Source: Gamarada debralockiae
Lineage: Eukaryota; Ascomycota; Leotiomycetes; Helotiales; Hyphodiscaceae
Direction of reading: 5' to 3'
Length of the DNA: 31,596 bases
NCBI GenBank assembly: GCA_002803225.1
Contig: NXFV01001473.1
Location: 1 to 31,596, forward strand
The stretch's first letter is position 1. Every line of letters starts with the position of its first letter. Below are positions 9,164-18,804 of the stretch, piece by piece. The notes beneath the pieces are model-generated. The model was not told the origin of the DNA, did not search any database, and saw nothing but the letters and a program-made list of their open reading frames with translations. Made by a program: the position numbers and the translations under genes.

Positions 9164-9221
9164 CCTTTTCCTGAAGTCAGGTGGTACTCAAAGGTGACAT
9201 GTTCAAGCCATTCAGGCATCT
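9162..9221 (+). repeat. second copy of the 76-bp duplication, right part
   Basis: It resumes the duplicated sequence after the TIR element: ctgaagtcaggtg-tact-aa and then aggtgacatgttcaagccat, to ggcatct. Together with about 8857-8873 it makes the complete second copy. Confidence 0.85.
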
Positions 9222-9393
9222 ACATCGTTGCAGCCAATGAAAACGACAGGCCATGTACCCTGTAAAAGCACCTGAAGACTCCCAGCCTCGACGAATTCCA
9301 CTCCATCGTCGATATATCTCAAAAGAACACTTTCCCCAAAAAACCACCCCTACATTCCTCTCACAAAGCCCTCATCATCGAGACTAGAAGACC

Positions 9394-10262
9394 ATGGAGG
9401 TCTCCTTCGGACCCCTCACCCTAGCAGCTAGCTTCCTAATCACCGCCTACCTAAGTATGTATTTCCCAGAGCAATCCATTTCCTCCTTATCTAAATTCGT
9501 GAGTTTGAAGCGCATTTCCGCCTCAAAAAGAATGCTTTCAGGGTAAAGACATGTTCAGGAACTCACAAAATCTCGCTTAACTCTCTCTTCGTTACTTTTT
9601 GAGCAACTACTGACTCCAAAATCTTCAAAGTCTATTACGCCTTCACCCCACCAAACCCCATGCCCTTAAAGGCCTGGCCCAAAGACTCTCTAATGCGGCA
9701 CCAAGGCCCCCGCCAACGCAAACTCGCCCTCGCCATCCTTTTCACCGGGTGGTTCTACCACGTGTTCCTGATCCTCTTCCCTCCCTCCTCACCCTCGCTT
9801 CTCTGTCCCCACCCCTCACAACTAGACCCAAAATTCTTCACCTGGTCCTCCTACACCACCTGTTACATCCTCCTAATTTTCATCGCCGGCCCCATCCGTT
9901 TGTTAGCTTTCAAACAACTCGGCCAAAACTTCACGTTCACGCTCGCGAAGCCAAAAGGGCTTGTCACAACGGGATTGTATGCCTATGTCCGCCATCCATC
10001 GTACCCGACGCTGCTGGTATGCCATGTTGCGGCATGTGCACTGATAATGCGATGGCGTGGCGTGACGGGTTGTTGGCTGCCTCCCTGGCTTGCGCGATGG
10101 AGCTTTTTGGATGTTGGAGGAATGATATTCTTTGCAGTGGCGAGCTTTTGTATGCTGCTTGTGAGGGTTGGGGAGGAAGAGGAGATGTTGCTGAGTGAGT
10201 TTGGGGAAGAGTACGAGGCGTATGCTCGGAGGACGAAGAGATTTTTGCCATGGATTATTTAG
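9394..10262 (+). CDS. isoprenylcysteine methyltransferase-like membrane protein
   Basis: Two exons, 9394-9454 and 9604-10262, with a phase-1 intron (gtatgt...tttgag), giving 239 aa. The start has a good context (gaccATGg) and supplies a first hydrophobic segment. Several further transmembrane segments follow (about 60-80, 104-120, 155-170, 190-208). Hallmarks of the ICMT/PEMT-like fold are RHPSYP at 150-155 and the C-terminal block 210-236, acidic then FGEEYEAYARRTKRFLP. In this family these regions bind S-adenosylmethionine at the membrane face. The protein probably methylates a membrane-associated substrate. It is shorter and more divergent than Ste14, the CaaX-protein methyltransferase, so the substrate is not assigned. 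It lies 418 bp upstream of ATG29 on the same strand, each with its own start region. Confidence 0.85.
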
Positions 10263-10680
10263 GGAAAACTTGTCCGTTGGTAGGATTCTGCATAAGATGG
10301 TATTGGGGAATAGGGGAAGCACCGCATTAGAGGCTAAGTCGGGGGAAAAGTGAGAGATTCGATGTGTGAGATGTCTTGATACTTGAATAGAAACCCGCAA
10401 CTTTAGCTCAGGATGCCATGATACTCATCAGAAGTTACTTGTGCTTAATGCTCAGGGCGATTTAAAGCATTCTGCTTTCTGCACCAAGTACTCCGGAGGA
10501 TTCATAGCTCTGACCTCTCTCAGTTTCAGTTGTTGAATTGCTAGAAAGGGGGAATTTGGCTAAAAAGTCCTAGCAACATCGATCAGCGCACACCTCAATG
10601 TTTGGCGCTAAGATAAGCTCTGCGATAAAAGAAATGACCTCCAGCCAGCGGGGCTTGTACTTCTCAACGTGAGGGCAACG
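10263..10680. other. intergenic region before ATG29
   Basis: It holds the 3' region of the methyltransferase-like gene and the promoter of ATG29. No RNA gene, repeat or clear TATA box was seen. Confidence 0.4.
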
Positions 10681-12238
10681 ATGTCAATAGATCCATCATA
10701 CACAGTATTCATACGCCTCCCCTTTCCAAGAGGAGATTTCGTCGATCCACCATCCGTAATATAATCCTTCCCCCAGGTCGCCAACTCAAGCTGACTCTTG
10801 CAGGTGGAATGGGATGCCGCGAAAGAGAAAGCGTTATGGAAGATCCTGTCCAAAGCATCGAAGAACAGCGATATAGACTGTAAGATCCCGCTTCTATTCC
10901 CCAGTTCTTCAAATCCTTGTACTAATATATCGATTTAGGGGATGAGCAGTAGGCCTCCTCCACCCATTTCACCCGAGCGAGAACAAGGCTGACACGGAAT
11001 CCATCTAGAGCTATCAAATTCGACGTTCCCCTCCCCTTCCTACTCCAACAAACAGCATGGATATATGAGAGACAACTGGTACAGGTTCGCGCACAAATGA
11101 GAAAGGTTGGTCAGCCGAAGGGTACGGGTTCTGCGGCACCAAGTCCTGTACCGGGGAGTACGCCTGAGTCTGCAGCTGCGGCTGGGGAGGCTATGAAGAG
11201 AACTAGTAGTGGTGGTGGTGTGAGAGTCCCATCAAGCCTTTCGGCGAGGAGAGATAGCCCGGTGCCGAAGGGTGAAGGTGGGTCGGGAATGGGGGTGGGA
11301 AGAGCTAATGGTATGTTCTGTTCCGTTCCGGTCATATATAGAGGATGTATACTGATTTGAAACAAAGCACCACCCATATCCCGGACATCCTCAGCAAACA
11401 CAACAATCACAACACGCAACCTTCCGCAATCTCAAACATTCCCCCGTCCCGCAGCAACAACACTCCAGCGCCCAACAAACGTCACTTCTCACAAAATCAA
11501 CCTACCTCCCACATCTCCCTCAGGTCGCTCCTCCTCCCCTGCTGCATCATCATCCTCCGACACAACGTCCTCCTCAGACGAAGGCCCTGGGGTCGCACAA
11601 TCTCGTATCCTACGCCGCCCCCGCTTCTCGAACAAATTGGGACAATCCGAAGACGCGGACGATGACGAGGACGAACCGGCGTTCATGCCATTCTCTACAA
11701 CCGGCACATCGAGCCAGGGACATGATCCGAGCGCTACGTTAAGAGGAGATCCAAGGAATTTGGGGACTAAGAAGCCGGTGCATCCGCATAGGAAGTCCAT
11801 GGAAGGGGTACAGAAACATCAGAAGGGGATGAATAGTCAGACGAGTGATTCGAGCGCGAGTTCTACCGCGCCAGCCATGCTTCCAAGGAGGGGTGAAGCG
11901 GCTGTGGGGAAAGATGGAGCGAGGATTGGTGGTGGGAGGGGGATAGCTGGACCGTTGAGTCCGAAGAGGACGGCGGAGTTGAGTGGGAAAGGGAGAGAGG
12001 GCAGCGAAGGGAGTCCGAGTATGGGGAGTAGTTTTAGTGACTTGGATGGTACGTTTTCCTATGTTGTGTGCTGATTTTGAGGGTTTGGGGAGAGGAGGGG
12101 AGGGGCTAACAGATCGCAGATGCCTCGGTCACGCAAAGTGCGTTGGAAGAGGCGCTCGCGAGTAATATGCAAGCTGGTGGTGGGATGGCGAGTCGTATGA
12201 GCACGATTAGTCAGGCGCTTAGGAGTAAGTACCTTTGA
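10681..12238 (+). CDS. ATG29: autophagy-related protein Atg29
   Basis: Six exons: 10681-10755, 10804-10879, 10939-10948, 11009-11310, 11368-12048 and 12120-12238, giving 420 aa. Atg29 works with Atg17 (and Atg31 in yeast) as a scaffold for the Atg1 kinase at the pre-autophagosomal structure. The N-terminal Atg29 domain (about residues 6-75) reads YTVFIRLPFPRGDFVDPPS, then EWDAAKEKALWKILSKASKN, then PLPFLLQQTAWIYERQLVQ and VRAQMRKVG. A long Ser/Pro-rich disordered middle follows, with APPISRTSS and an acidic stretch. The C-terminus ends in ASRMSTISQALRSKYL. All are as in filamentous-fungal Atg29. Exon 3 is only 10 nt. It is required to keep the conserved DIDW frame, and its acceptor and donor (tttag, gtaggc) are good. 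The exon 5 acceptor (caaag) is weak but gives the expected APPIS. Confidence 0.9.
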
Positions 12239-13722
12239 GATAAAGTGTCATTCGGAGGAGTTGTGGGATATCATAGTGGGTTTTGAGCTTGGCGATTTGG
12301 CGTTTATGTGGAGAGGTACCGCATCTTCTGCCAATTACTCATTCCAATCTGAGTCATTAAGATTTGCCGACCGCTATTCCTTTGTCATTCCCGGTCCGAT
12401 GAGCAACTATTCAAATATCTTCATTTCTTGAAATGCTGGTGTCACTTTGGAGTTTGGCAACTTCTTGTCGCAAGTTCAACCTCACCGGATTCTGCTCTCA
12501 CCACCCCTTCTGAATTCCCAGTCCTGTTTCTGAAATTTCGATCGCAGCACCTTCTCTTACTCACCACCTCCTTGCTGTACTTTCTATCTTCTATAAATAT
12601 CGTTAACGATGAATTTTACGTCGTTGACTTACATGTCGCTGTTGTCACTTTCATGGTCCTCGATAACTATATCATTGTCAGACCTGTATATATTCGGGCG
12701 CATCTCTAAGGTCGCATTCTGTGGATTAAGCTCGGACGAAAAGTTGAGAGGGTTAATTCACGAAGGACGCAAGTTCTGAAGACTCTGCGCTATCTGGCCT
12801 TTGCAGGAGAAGGCACCAGTAATAGGAGGCTGTTAATGAGGCCATGATTGAGGTTACTCTGTGAGGGTCACACTCGAAGTTTTTATAGCTGTCTCGGTGA
12901 GAGTTGCGCTTTAGAATCTGTTCACTGCATTTTCAGATTCACTTTTGTTGGCTGAATGTTTGCAACTCCCTATTCTCATTCTATTCACTCTTATCGATGG
13001 TGCAAGTACACTTGATCAATCCTGCCTGTCTCTCACATCACAATTCTAAAGATAAGTAATTCTCCGCTCGAAGTCATCAGAGTTTTCATAAGCAATAGTC
13101 GGTACTGAGTCCACCCGTTTAGAAGTAGCAGGTCTGAAAGAAGTGAACTTAGTTTCCGATTATTAGAGATCAGGCTCTGTTAGCATCAAGTGAAAGACAA
13201 CGGCAACGACAACGAAAACAGTAAAAGAATCAATAACAATCATGTAATTGATAACGACATTAGCTGTAGCAAATAAAGACTAAGCTAGGAAGCCCCGACA
13301 CTAAAATTGCCCTCGCTAAGATCAATGCCGGAATATATAAGTGCGGCAGATATCTGAAGTTTTCAGTTCTTGCGGCCCCACAGCATCCCCCATGATCGCG
13401 TTTCAGACGAAGGTTTTTTTTTCCCATGCTTCAGAAGTAGAGTTGCAGAAGAGTCCTTTATGTGAATTCTTGATTTATTTGCAGTTTCGGAACCGCAACC
13501 ATGTCACAGGAATGGTGTAAGATATCTTTCCCACTTCTTCAATTGTCAACTGCCAGTCGCTCAACTAATTCCAACGGTTGAGATGCAAGGAATCCTTTAG
13601 AGACCGCATGGCCCTCCAGCAGCTGGCCGGCGAACTCTTATCATTGAAAACGAAGAACAAACAAATCGCACTTACTAAACCACTTACTCACGAGTATATT
13701 TCACCTACTCCAAACGCACTCC
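12239..13722. other. convergent intergenic region ATG29 / AsaB-like gene
   Basis: About 1.5 kb without a gene I can support. A TATA-like gaatatataa at 13331 stands about 170 bp before a short ORF (ATG 13501, caaccATGtc, 26 codons, followed by a donor-like ggtgtaag). This could be the start of a small spliced gene, but no convincing second exon was found. Confidence 0.35.
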
Positions 13723-14944
13723 TTACCAAAGAGCCACACACCTCACCTCGACACTCTCTCTAAGCTCCTCCTCATCCTCGTTCCCCAAAAGCACCGGACT
13801 CCCATGCGGCGTCCCCACAACCCTCCCCTCTTTCTTCGCATGACTGTCAAAGAATTGAATAAACAGCACCTCATCCGGTTCCTGCTCTTTGATATAATAC
13901 CATTTCTGAGAGGCGGCATTCGTGCCTTGTAGTATGTAATCTTCGACTAGGAAGTCGCCGTTTACTTCTCCAGGATGCTGCAAGGTATCAGTCATATGAT
14001 TGGGGTGTTGTTTGGAACTGGTGAAGAAAATGGATTGGGAAGGAGAGACGATTGACAAACCTTGTAAACATGCTCAATCAAATCCCTATCCGGATCAATA
14101 CTCCTCCCATCACAAACCGCAATCGGATCCCTCTTCACCTTCCTCAGGGGTCTCCAAACACTATACCAAGCATACCTCCTCCCCTCATAATCCTCACCCT
14201 CCTTCAAACGGTCCTCAGCCTCAATAATATCCCTCGTACTATCAAGTATATTCCGTCTCAAATACCTCAACATCTTTCCCGCACCCTTAGGAGCAAAGTC
14301 AATATGCGCCGCTCTCCCCGGCCCAACTTGCTGCTCCGGTTTAATGCCCCCGACATACGGTTTGGTGAGATCCATGGTCGTGAGGTCGAATTTTATACCG
14401 CAGCGTTCGGGCTCGGTGGGTGGGTTGGCCTTCCTTTCCGCTACGGTTTTCATCGGGGGGAAGGCGGAATGAAGGCGCATTATTGCACTGAGCTGGAGAC
14501 GAGTTCAGAAATGTATGTCTAAGAAAAAAGACTGGTTCATCTTGAATGGGGATAAGGCGAACCTACAATAAAAATGTCCTTCGCTCCCGTGACAGTCTTC
14601 ACTAGATTTTCCGTCTCAGGCATATAGACTTCTTCGACTAGTTTCTCGTCCAGGAAACTGTCTATTGAGTATGGAGCAGAGTGGAAAGCGGAGCGGTGTT
14701 TCACGGCTGTGAAGCCTGATCTGTCTAGTCCGTATGGGCCTGAGGATGAGAAGATCTCGGGACGTAAGTCGTGCAGCGGGAGATCTTCGTGGGTTAATGT
14801 TAGGGGTCGCGGGGCGGCGACGTAGTCGCAGTCCCAAGGGTCGGCAGAGGTGTCGGGCTCGATGAACAGGAAGCGCCCGAGTTGTTGGTCTGTGGTGAGG
14901 GAGGAAGGGGGTGGAGAAGTTACGGTGAGAGTTGTGGTTGACAT
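13723..14944 (-). CDS. AsaB/GA4-desaturase-like oxidoreductase family protein
   Basis: Three exons on the minus strand: 14944-14567, 14492-14061 and 13977-13723, both introns phase 0, giving 354 aa. The family (CmcJ/AsaB, GA4 desaturase-like; hydroxylase/desaturase annotations) is common in fungal secondary metabolism. Diagnostic stretches are FLDEKLVEEVYMPE with KTVTGAKDIFI (98-126), a probable metal-site-like AAHIDFAPKGAG around H189 and D191, YAWYSVWRPLRKVKRDPIAV (234-253), and the C-terminal block KWYYIKEQEPDEVLFIQFFD through RESVEVRC. Length and order fit the family. The substrate is unknown. No polyketide or peptide synthase, P450 or regulator gene adjoins it, so it does not look like part of a cluster. 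An upstream in-frame ATG (14968) would add 8 residues. ATG 14944 was preferred because of family-like length. Confidence 0.85.
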
Positions 14945-15046
14945 AGTGGTGAAATTGCAATTGTACAAATAAATGTGTTGAAATCAAAATCTGGAAACCG
15001 CTCTGAGAGAGTAGGAGAAGGAAGTGCAAGGGAAGGAGAGTACAAT

Positions 15047-15484
15047 CACGTGCCGGAAGTGAAGTCGCGGTTTTTGTATGGGAAAACAGCACTTTTCCGT
15101 TAGATTCTCTATACCCCTTTAATAGCACTTCTAATTTAACAACTCTCTATATAAAAAAAATATAACTTATAGTGTATCTCTACTCAAGTTTCAAATTTTT
15201 AAATCGAAATAGTATGTAATCAAACCCTTAAGTTTTTCATATTAAATGGAAGATTTGTTAGCGAATTTCAAGAACATCAAAAAACCCCTACTTTTCAATG
15301 GATGATTATAAAAGATCCACGTCTTATAATTTTCTAGACCTAATAAGATTTAGAATTAAGTAGTTAAATAATAATACTCATTTCAAGTTTTGAGTACATA
15401 TTGTCTCTATTTAAAGTCATAGTTATTTGAATTCAAAAATGCTGTTTCCCCATACAAAATCCGTGCCTTCACTTCCGTCACGTG
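15047..15484. mobile_element. AT-rich element with 45-bp inverted ends bounded by CACGTG
   Basis: The left end 15047-15091 and the right end 15440-15484 are inverted copies of each other, identical at 40 of 45 positions. Both begin outward with CACGTG, then cggaagtgaag and ttttgtatggg. The 348 bp between are very AT-rich, have no ORF, and contain a further diverged inverted pair (actcaagtttcaaa near 15183 against tttcaagttttgagt near 15382). This is the structure of a MITE or a foldback element. No target duplication is obvious in the flanks; CACGTG is itself a palindrome and could be part of the TIR or the target. It lies 103 bp upstream of the AsaB-like start codon, so it overlaps that gene's probable promoter. 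Confidence 0.75.
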
Positions 15485-16418
15485 TTTGCACACAAGCACT
15501 GCGCAGAGCGCCCCTCTTCAACGGTCGCTAGAAAGAAGGGCAAATACAGAGTTCGAACCCGATGACTGTATTTCCTGATAAAAGAGAAAGCCTTAACCAA
15601 ATAATGGTAGTGATACGTGAGTAGTGGGGTTATAACATCTACCGCTGGCGAATCACTTCTCGCTCGCACGCACTCAAGCGGCCTAAAATCTCCGTAAGCA
15701 GACGCTCACACACGCACGCCGATCTTTGGTCTTCGCACATATTCAAGCTTCTGGCGTATCATTAGAGTTTGGAACCCGATGGAACCAAATAAAGTCGAGT
15801 TGATTCCCTATCCACTGGAAAGGGTCGAAGAAAATATAATACATGACTTCTTTTAAAATGGAATGCGTTCGATCTTAATTCAATGCTGCATTAATCGGGT
15901 TGTGAAATATGATTTGCTGAGCTAACTTTCAGTGAATGAGTATATAAAGAGCTTCCCGTAGGCACGTCCGCCTTGAATATTTGGATCCGACTTGTGGTGT
16001 CATCTCAATGTTGCGAATATAGCGTGAAGATTGGGATCGCCCGACTTATTATGAGCCGCAGCCGCGGCCGCACACTTGGGTTCGTTCTCTCGGTACAACT
16101 TTTCACAAGTGAGGAGATCGATTGATATGTATGGTACTGCCAACTGACCCAGGTTCCTGCTTAGACGACGGTGAAATTGTTATGAGATGTACCAGTTGCC
16201 AAGACCAACGGGTCCAAAAGGGTTGCTAATGCAAAACCCTGAGAAGATCACGGACCGAATTGAAACATGACACTTGCCAAACGCTCTTTCCAATCCAATC
16301 AAAAAGGGTACTTCATGAAAATGATCAAACCACTCATTTTTAGTCCACGTACTATCTTTACAGTCAAATCCGAGCCCAGGTCGTCCCAACGCCAGTAATA
16401 CTTTCATTGGGAACATGA
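15485..16418. other. intergenic region, AsaB-like gene / Ku70 3' side
   Basis: No gene is supported. It lies beyond the inverted-repeat element and before the 3' end of Ku70. A minus ORF at 16180-16440 only overlaps the Ku70 stop region and shows no domain. Confidence 0.4.
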
Positions 16419-18452
16419 TCATGAGTTGTTTTCCACCCATTGCTCCATCCTCTCCGCCAAATCTGCCTTCTTACCACCCGTGCTCAAACCCTTCGACGTA
16501 CAAAGTTCCTTCAACTGTTGCACCGTATACTTCCCTAGATCACCCGACGCGACGGCCTTCTTTAGCTCACTCATATTCATGCCATCAAGACTCTTCGCCG
16601 TCGTCGCTCTTCCTTTCTTCTTCGGCTGATCATCTTCATCGCCCGTTTCGCGTTTCATGCGCGATCTCCGCTTCTCATCATATAAACTCCACTGTTCATG
16701 CAGTTCGAGGCCCCAGTCATTGATGTACTTTCCAGCGCGCTTCTCAATTTGTCTGTACTTGGGCACCGTCTTATCCTCCGGCTGCTCAGGCAACTCTTCC
16801 TCAAGAGCCATGGCTTGGAGGATTTTATAGTGCCATTGCAGTGATGGATTGGGATACTTGCTCGGATCGTATCTGGCTTTTGGGAGTTGTAGCTGTTGGA
16901 CCGCTTTATTCATTCGATCAGTTAGACTGTCGGGAGAGACGACTGGATCGGGAAGGTCGGGCGGATTCCGGATATCATCCGCGAAGGGGAGAGGGTAGAG
17001 CCAAAGACCTGCAGGGAACACTTGGCCGTTTGTTACTTCGTCCAGTCTTTCTTCAGACGGAAGAATGGCAACGAGGGCTGGAGCTGCGTTTGCGCGGGGT
17101 ATGAACCAGCCGAGACCCATCTTCTTGTCTTTTAGAAGCTTCTGCCACAAGGCGGCGAAGACTCGGGTTGAGCCAACGTAGTCCTCTTCGCTGGGGTAGA
17201 TGAAGGTGGCCTTTTTGATGGATGCCCAAAATGGAAGCATCGATTGAGGCTTGAAGCCAATAAGGCGTAAAACTGGAGGGCCGAAGTTCTTCAGCTCCTT
17301 CTGCTCCTCGGGCGTGAATGTGACTGTCTCTCCGCCAAACTTATACGCCTTCTTGATTTCCTTTTTTTCCACGGAGTTGCCAAGAACATCATGTTGCTCG
17401 GACACGCCTTCAGCAATCTGGGCCTTTTCACCTCCTAGCCAGACGTAGCAGCTTCGAGCTGGTAATTGTTTTTGCAAGATATTGTACCCCTTAACAGAAA
17501 TCTTGAATCCAGGACCGATCTCGAAGGGCATGCTTGAGAACAGAGCTCGTTTCGCAACTTGTTTGGAGTTGATGTCTGAAATGAGTTTGGTTAAGAGGGA
17601 TATTCCATCGCCACTGGATGACTTGAGAGCTATAGGAGCAACTATGGCTTCATTCAACTCGTTGGGATCACGATAGATGATATCCTTAGACGGTTAGCAG
17701 AGTCAGGGTTTTGAGGAATGGGAGCGCAAACATCGTAAAACTTAGTCTTATCGAATTCATGATCTGGGTGCGAGATAGGGAACAGTTCGATGATAATACC
17801 TAGATCATAAAGATCCTTCGCTCTGACAGCGGCCGATTCCTTTGCAGCTTTGTCTGAAGCTGGGTCATCGTTGTCCGTGATTATGAACAGTCTTCGAGAG
17901 CCGAAATTGGGGGCCTTTGTCGTGAAAATCTGATTCGCACAGAAGAGAAGATTTGACATAGCGACTGGCTCATCTGTGGGGACCAATAGGTCCTTGGCCT
18001 CCTCTTCATCCTCAACGATGTTCTTCAATGCCTTCACATCTTCTGCAGATGGGATATCGAGATCGTTCAACAGGTAACAATGTGGATATGCCAGGCTTCC
18101 TCGACTGTTCGCATCATCCTCCTGAAACTTTGATTGTTCAGTGTTGAAGAGTAGAACTCCCATCATATCCTTAGGTGTGGATATGATTCTCTGTTGCATG
18201 ATCTGGTATGCGCATTTCAGAGCTGCAGCGGTCGGGCTGTCTGTATCGGCTTTCTTCGAATCTGAGGGTGGGGGAGGCTTCAGCATTGATGCGCTGACAT
18301 CGATTACGAAGAGAATGGCATCTTTTTGGGCTATGTAGTTCTGTAGACCACATTAGGGAAGACCACGATGCGCCTGGAGATAAACTTGCTGTCTCATCCA
18401 TTTCATCCTCATCTTCCTCCTGCTTCCATGGCTCCTTGATATCGTCCGCCAT
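16419..18452 (-). CDS. ku70: Ku70, DNA end-binding subunit of the Ku heterodimer
   Basis: Three exons on the minus strand: 18452-18390, 18340-17732 and 17684-16419, giving 645 aa, the usual length. With Ku80 it forms the ring that binds double-strand breaks for non-homologous end joining, and it acts at telomeres. The acidic N-terminus is followed by a von Willebrand-A-like domain starting at [13 protein letters not shown] (about 28-40) and reaching the second intron. The Ku core barrel includes [20 protein letters not shown] and [20 protein letters not shown]. Next comes the C-terminal arm, a basic linker with PKKKGR (NLS-like), and a SAP domain in the last 39 residues ([20 protein letters not shown]). 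Intron 1 has a GC donor (gcaagt, 18389), the only way to join the exons in phase 0. Intron 2 is 47 nt (gtttgc...ctaag). It is divergent from ferrochelatase. Confidence 0.95.
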
Positions 18453-18804
18453 CTTGCGGAGGTTGGATCAATTGCAGATGAGTGTGTGTGAGAGAGGGAG
18501 AAGGATCTCAGAAATCGCAATGTCCAAGGTGTCTGATTCCTAGGGATGCGGCTTCTGAATTATTGATGGAATCAGGCAGACGCGGCTACAAATCGCGCTT
18601 TAATCGCGCCTTCACGTGGTTTTCCCCCGCTTCAAATCGCCACAAATCCATTGTCCGTCCCTCGCTTCGTCGACCCTTGTACATATAGCTCGAAGTTTGT
18701 TGATCCAGCCATAGCCTATTGAAGTCATCAGTTCCCTCCATCTTTCCACCCTCCGGCGTCGGAAATGTTTGCACACTCATAACACATCTCCCCTTCAACA
18801 CCAA
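18453..18804. promoter_or_regulatory. shared bidirectional promoter region Ku70 / ferrochelatase
   Basis: 352 bp separate the two start codons, so both 5' UTRs and promoters must fit here. Pyrimidine-rich tracts precede the ferrochelatase start. A ttgtacatatag stretch near 18677 is the nearest thing to a TATA element. Co-regulation is possible but not shown. Confidence 0.55.

Noticed and set aside
10774..10776. Earlier acceptor for ATG29 intron 1 (ccccag)
   Set aside because: It leads to an in-frame TGA after five codons; the acceptor at 10803 gives the conserved EWDAAKEKALW.
14052..14522. 156-codon + strand ORF opposite exon 2 of the AsaB-like gene
   Set aside because: Antisense shadow of a conserved coding exon; no domain and no splice context.
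16415..16723. + strand ORF opposite the Ku70 C-terminus
   Set aside because: Shadow of the SAP-domain coding sequence.
13723..18452. Idea that the AsaB-like gene and neighbours form a secondary-metabolite cluster
   Set aside because: No synthase, P450, regulator or tailoring gene lies on either side; the neighbours are ATG29 and Ku70.
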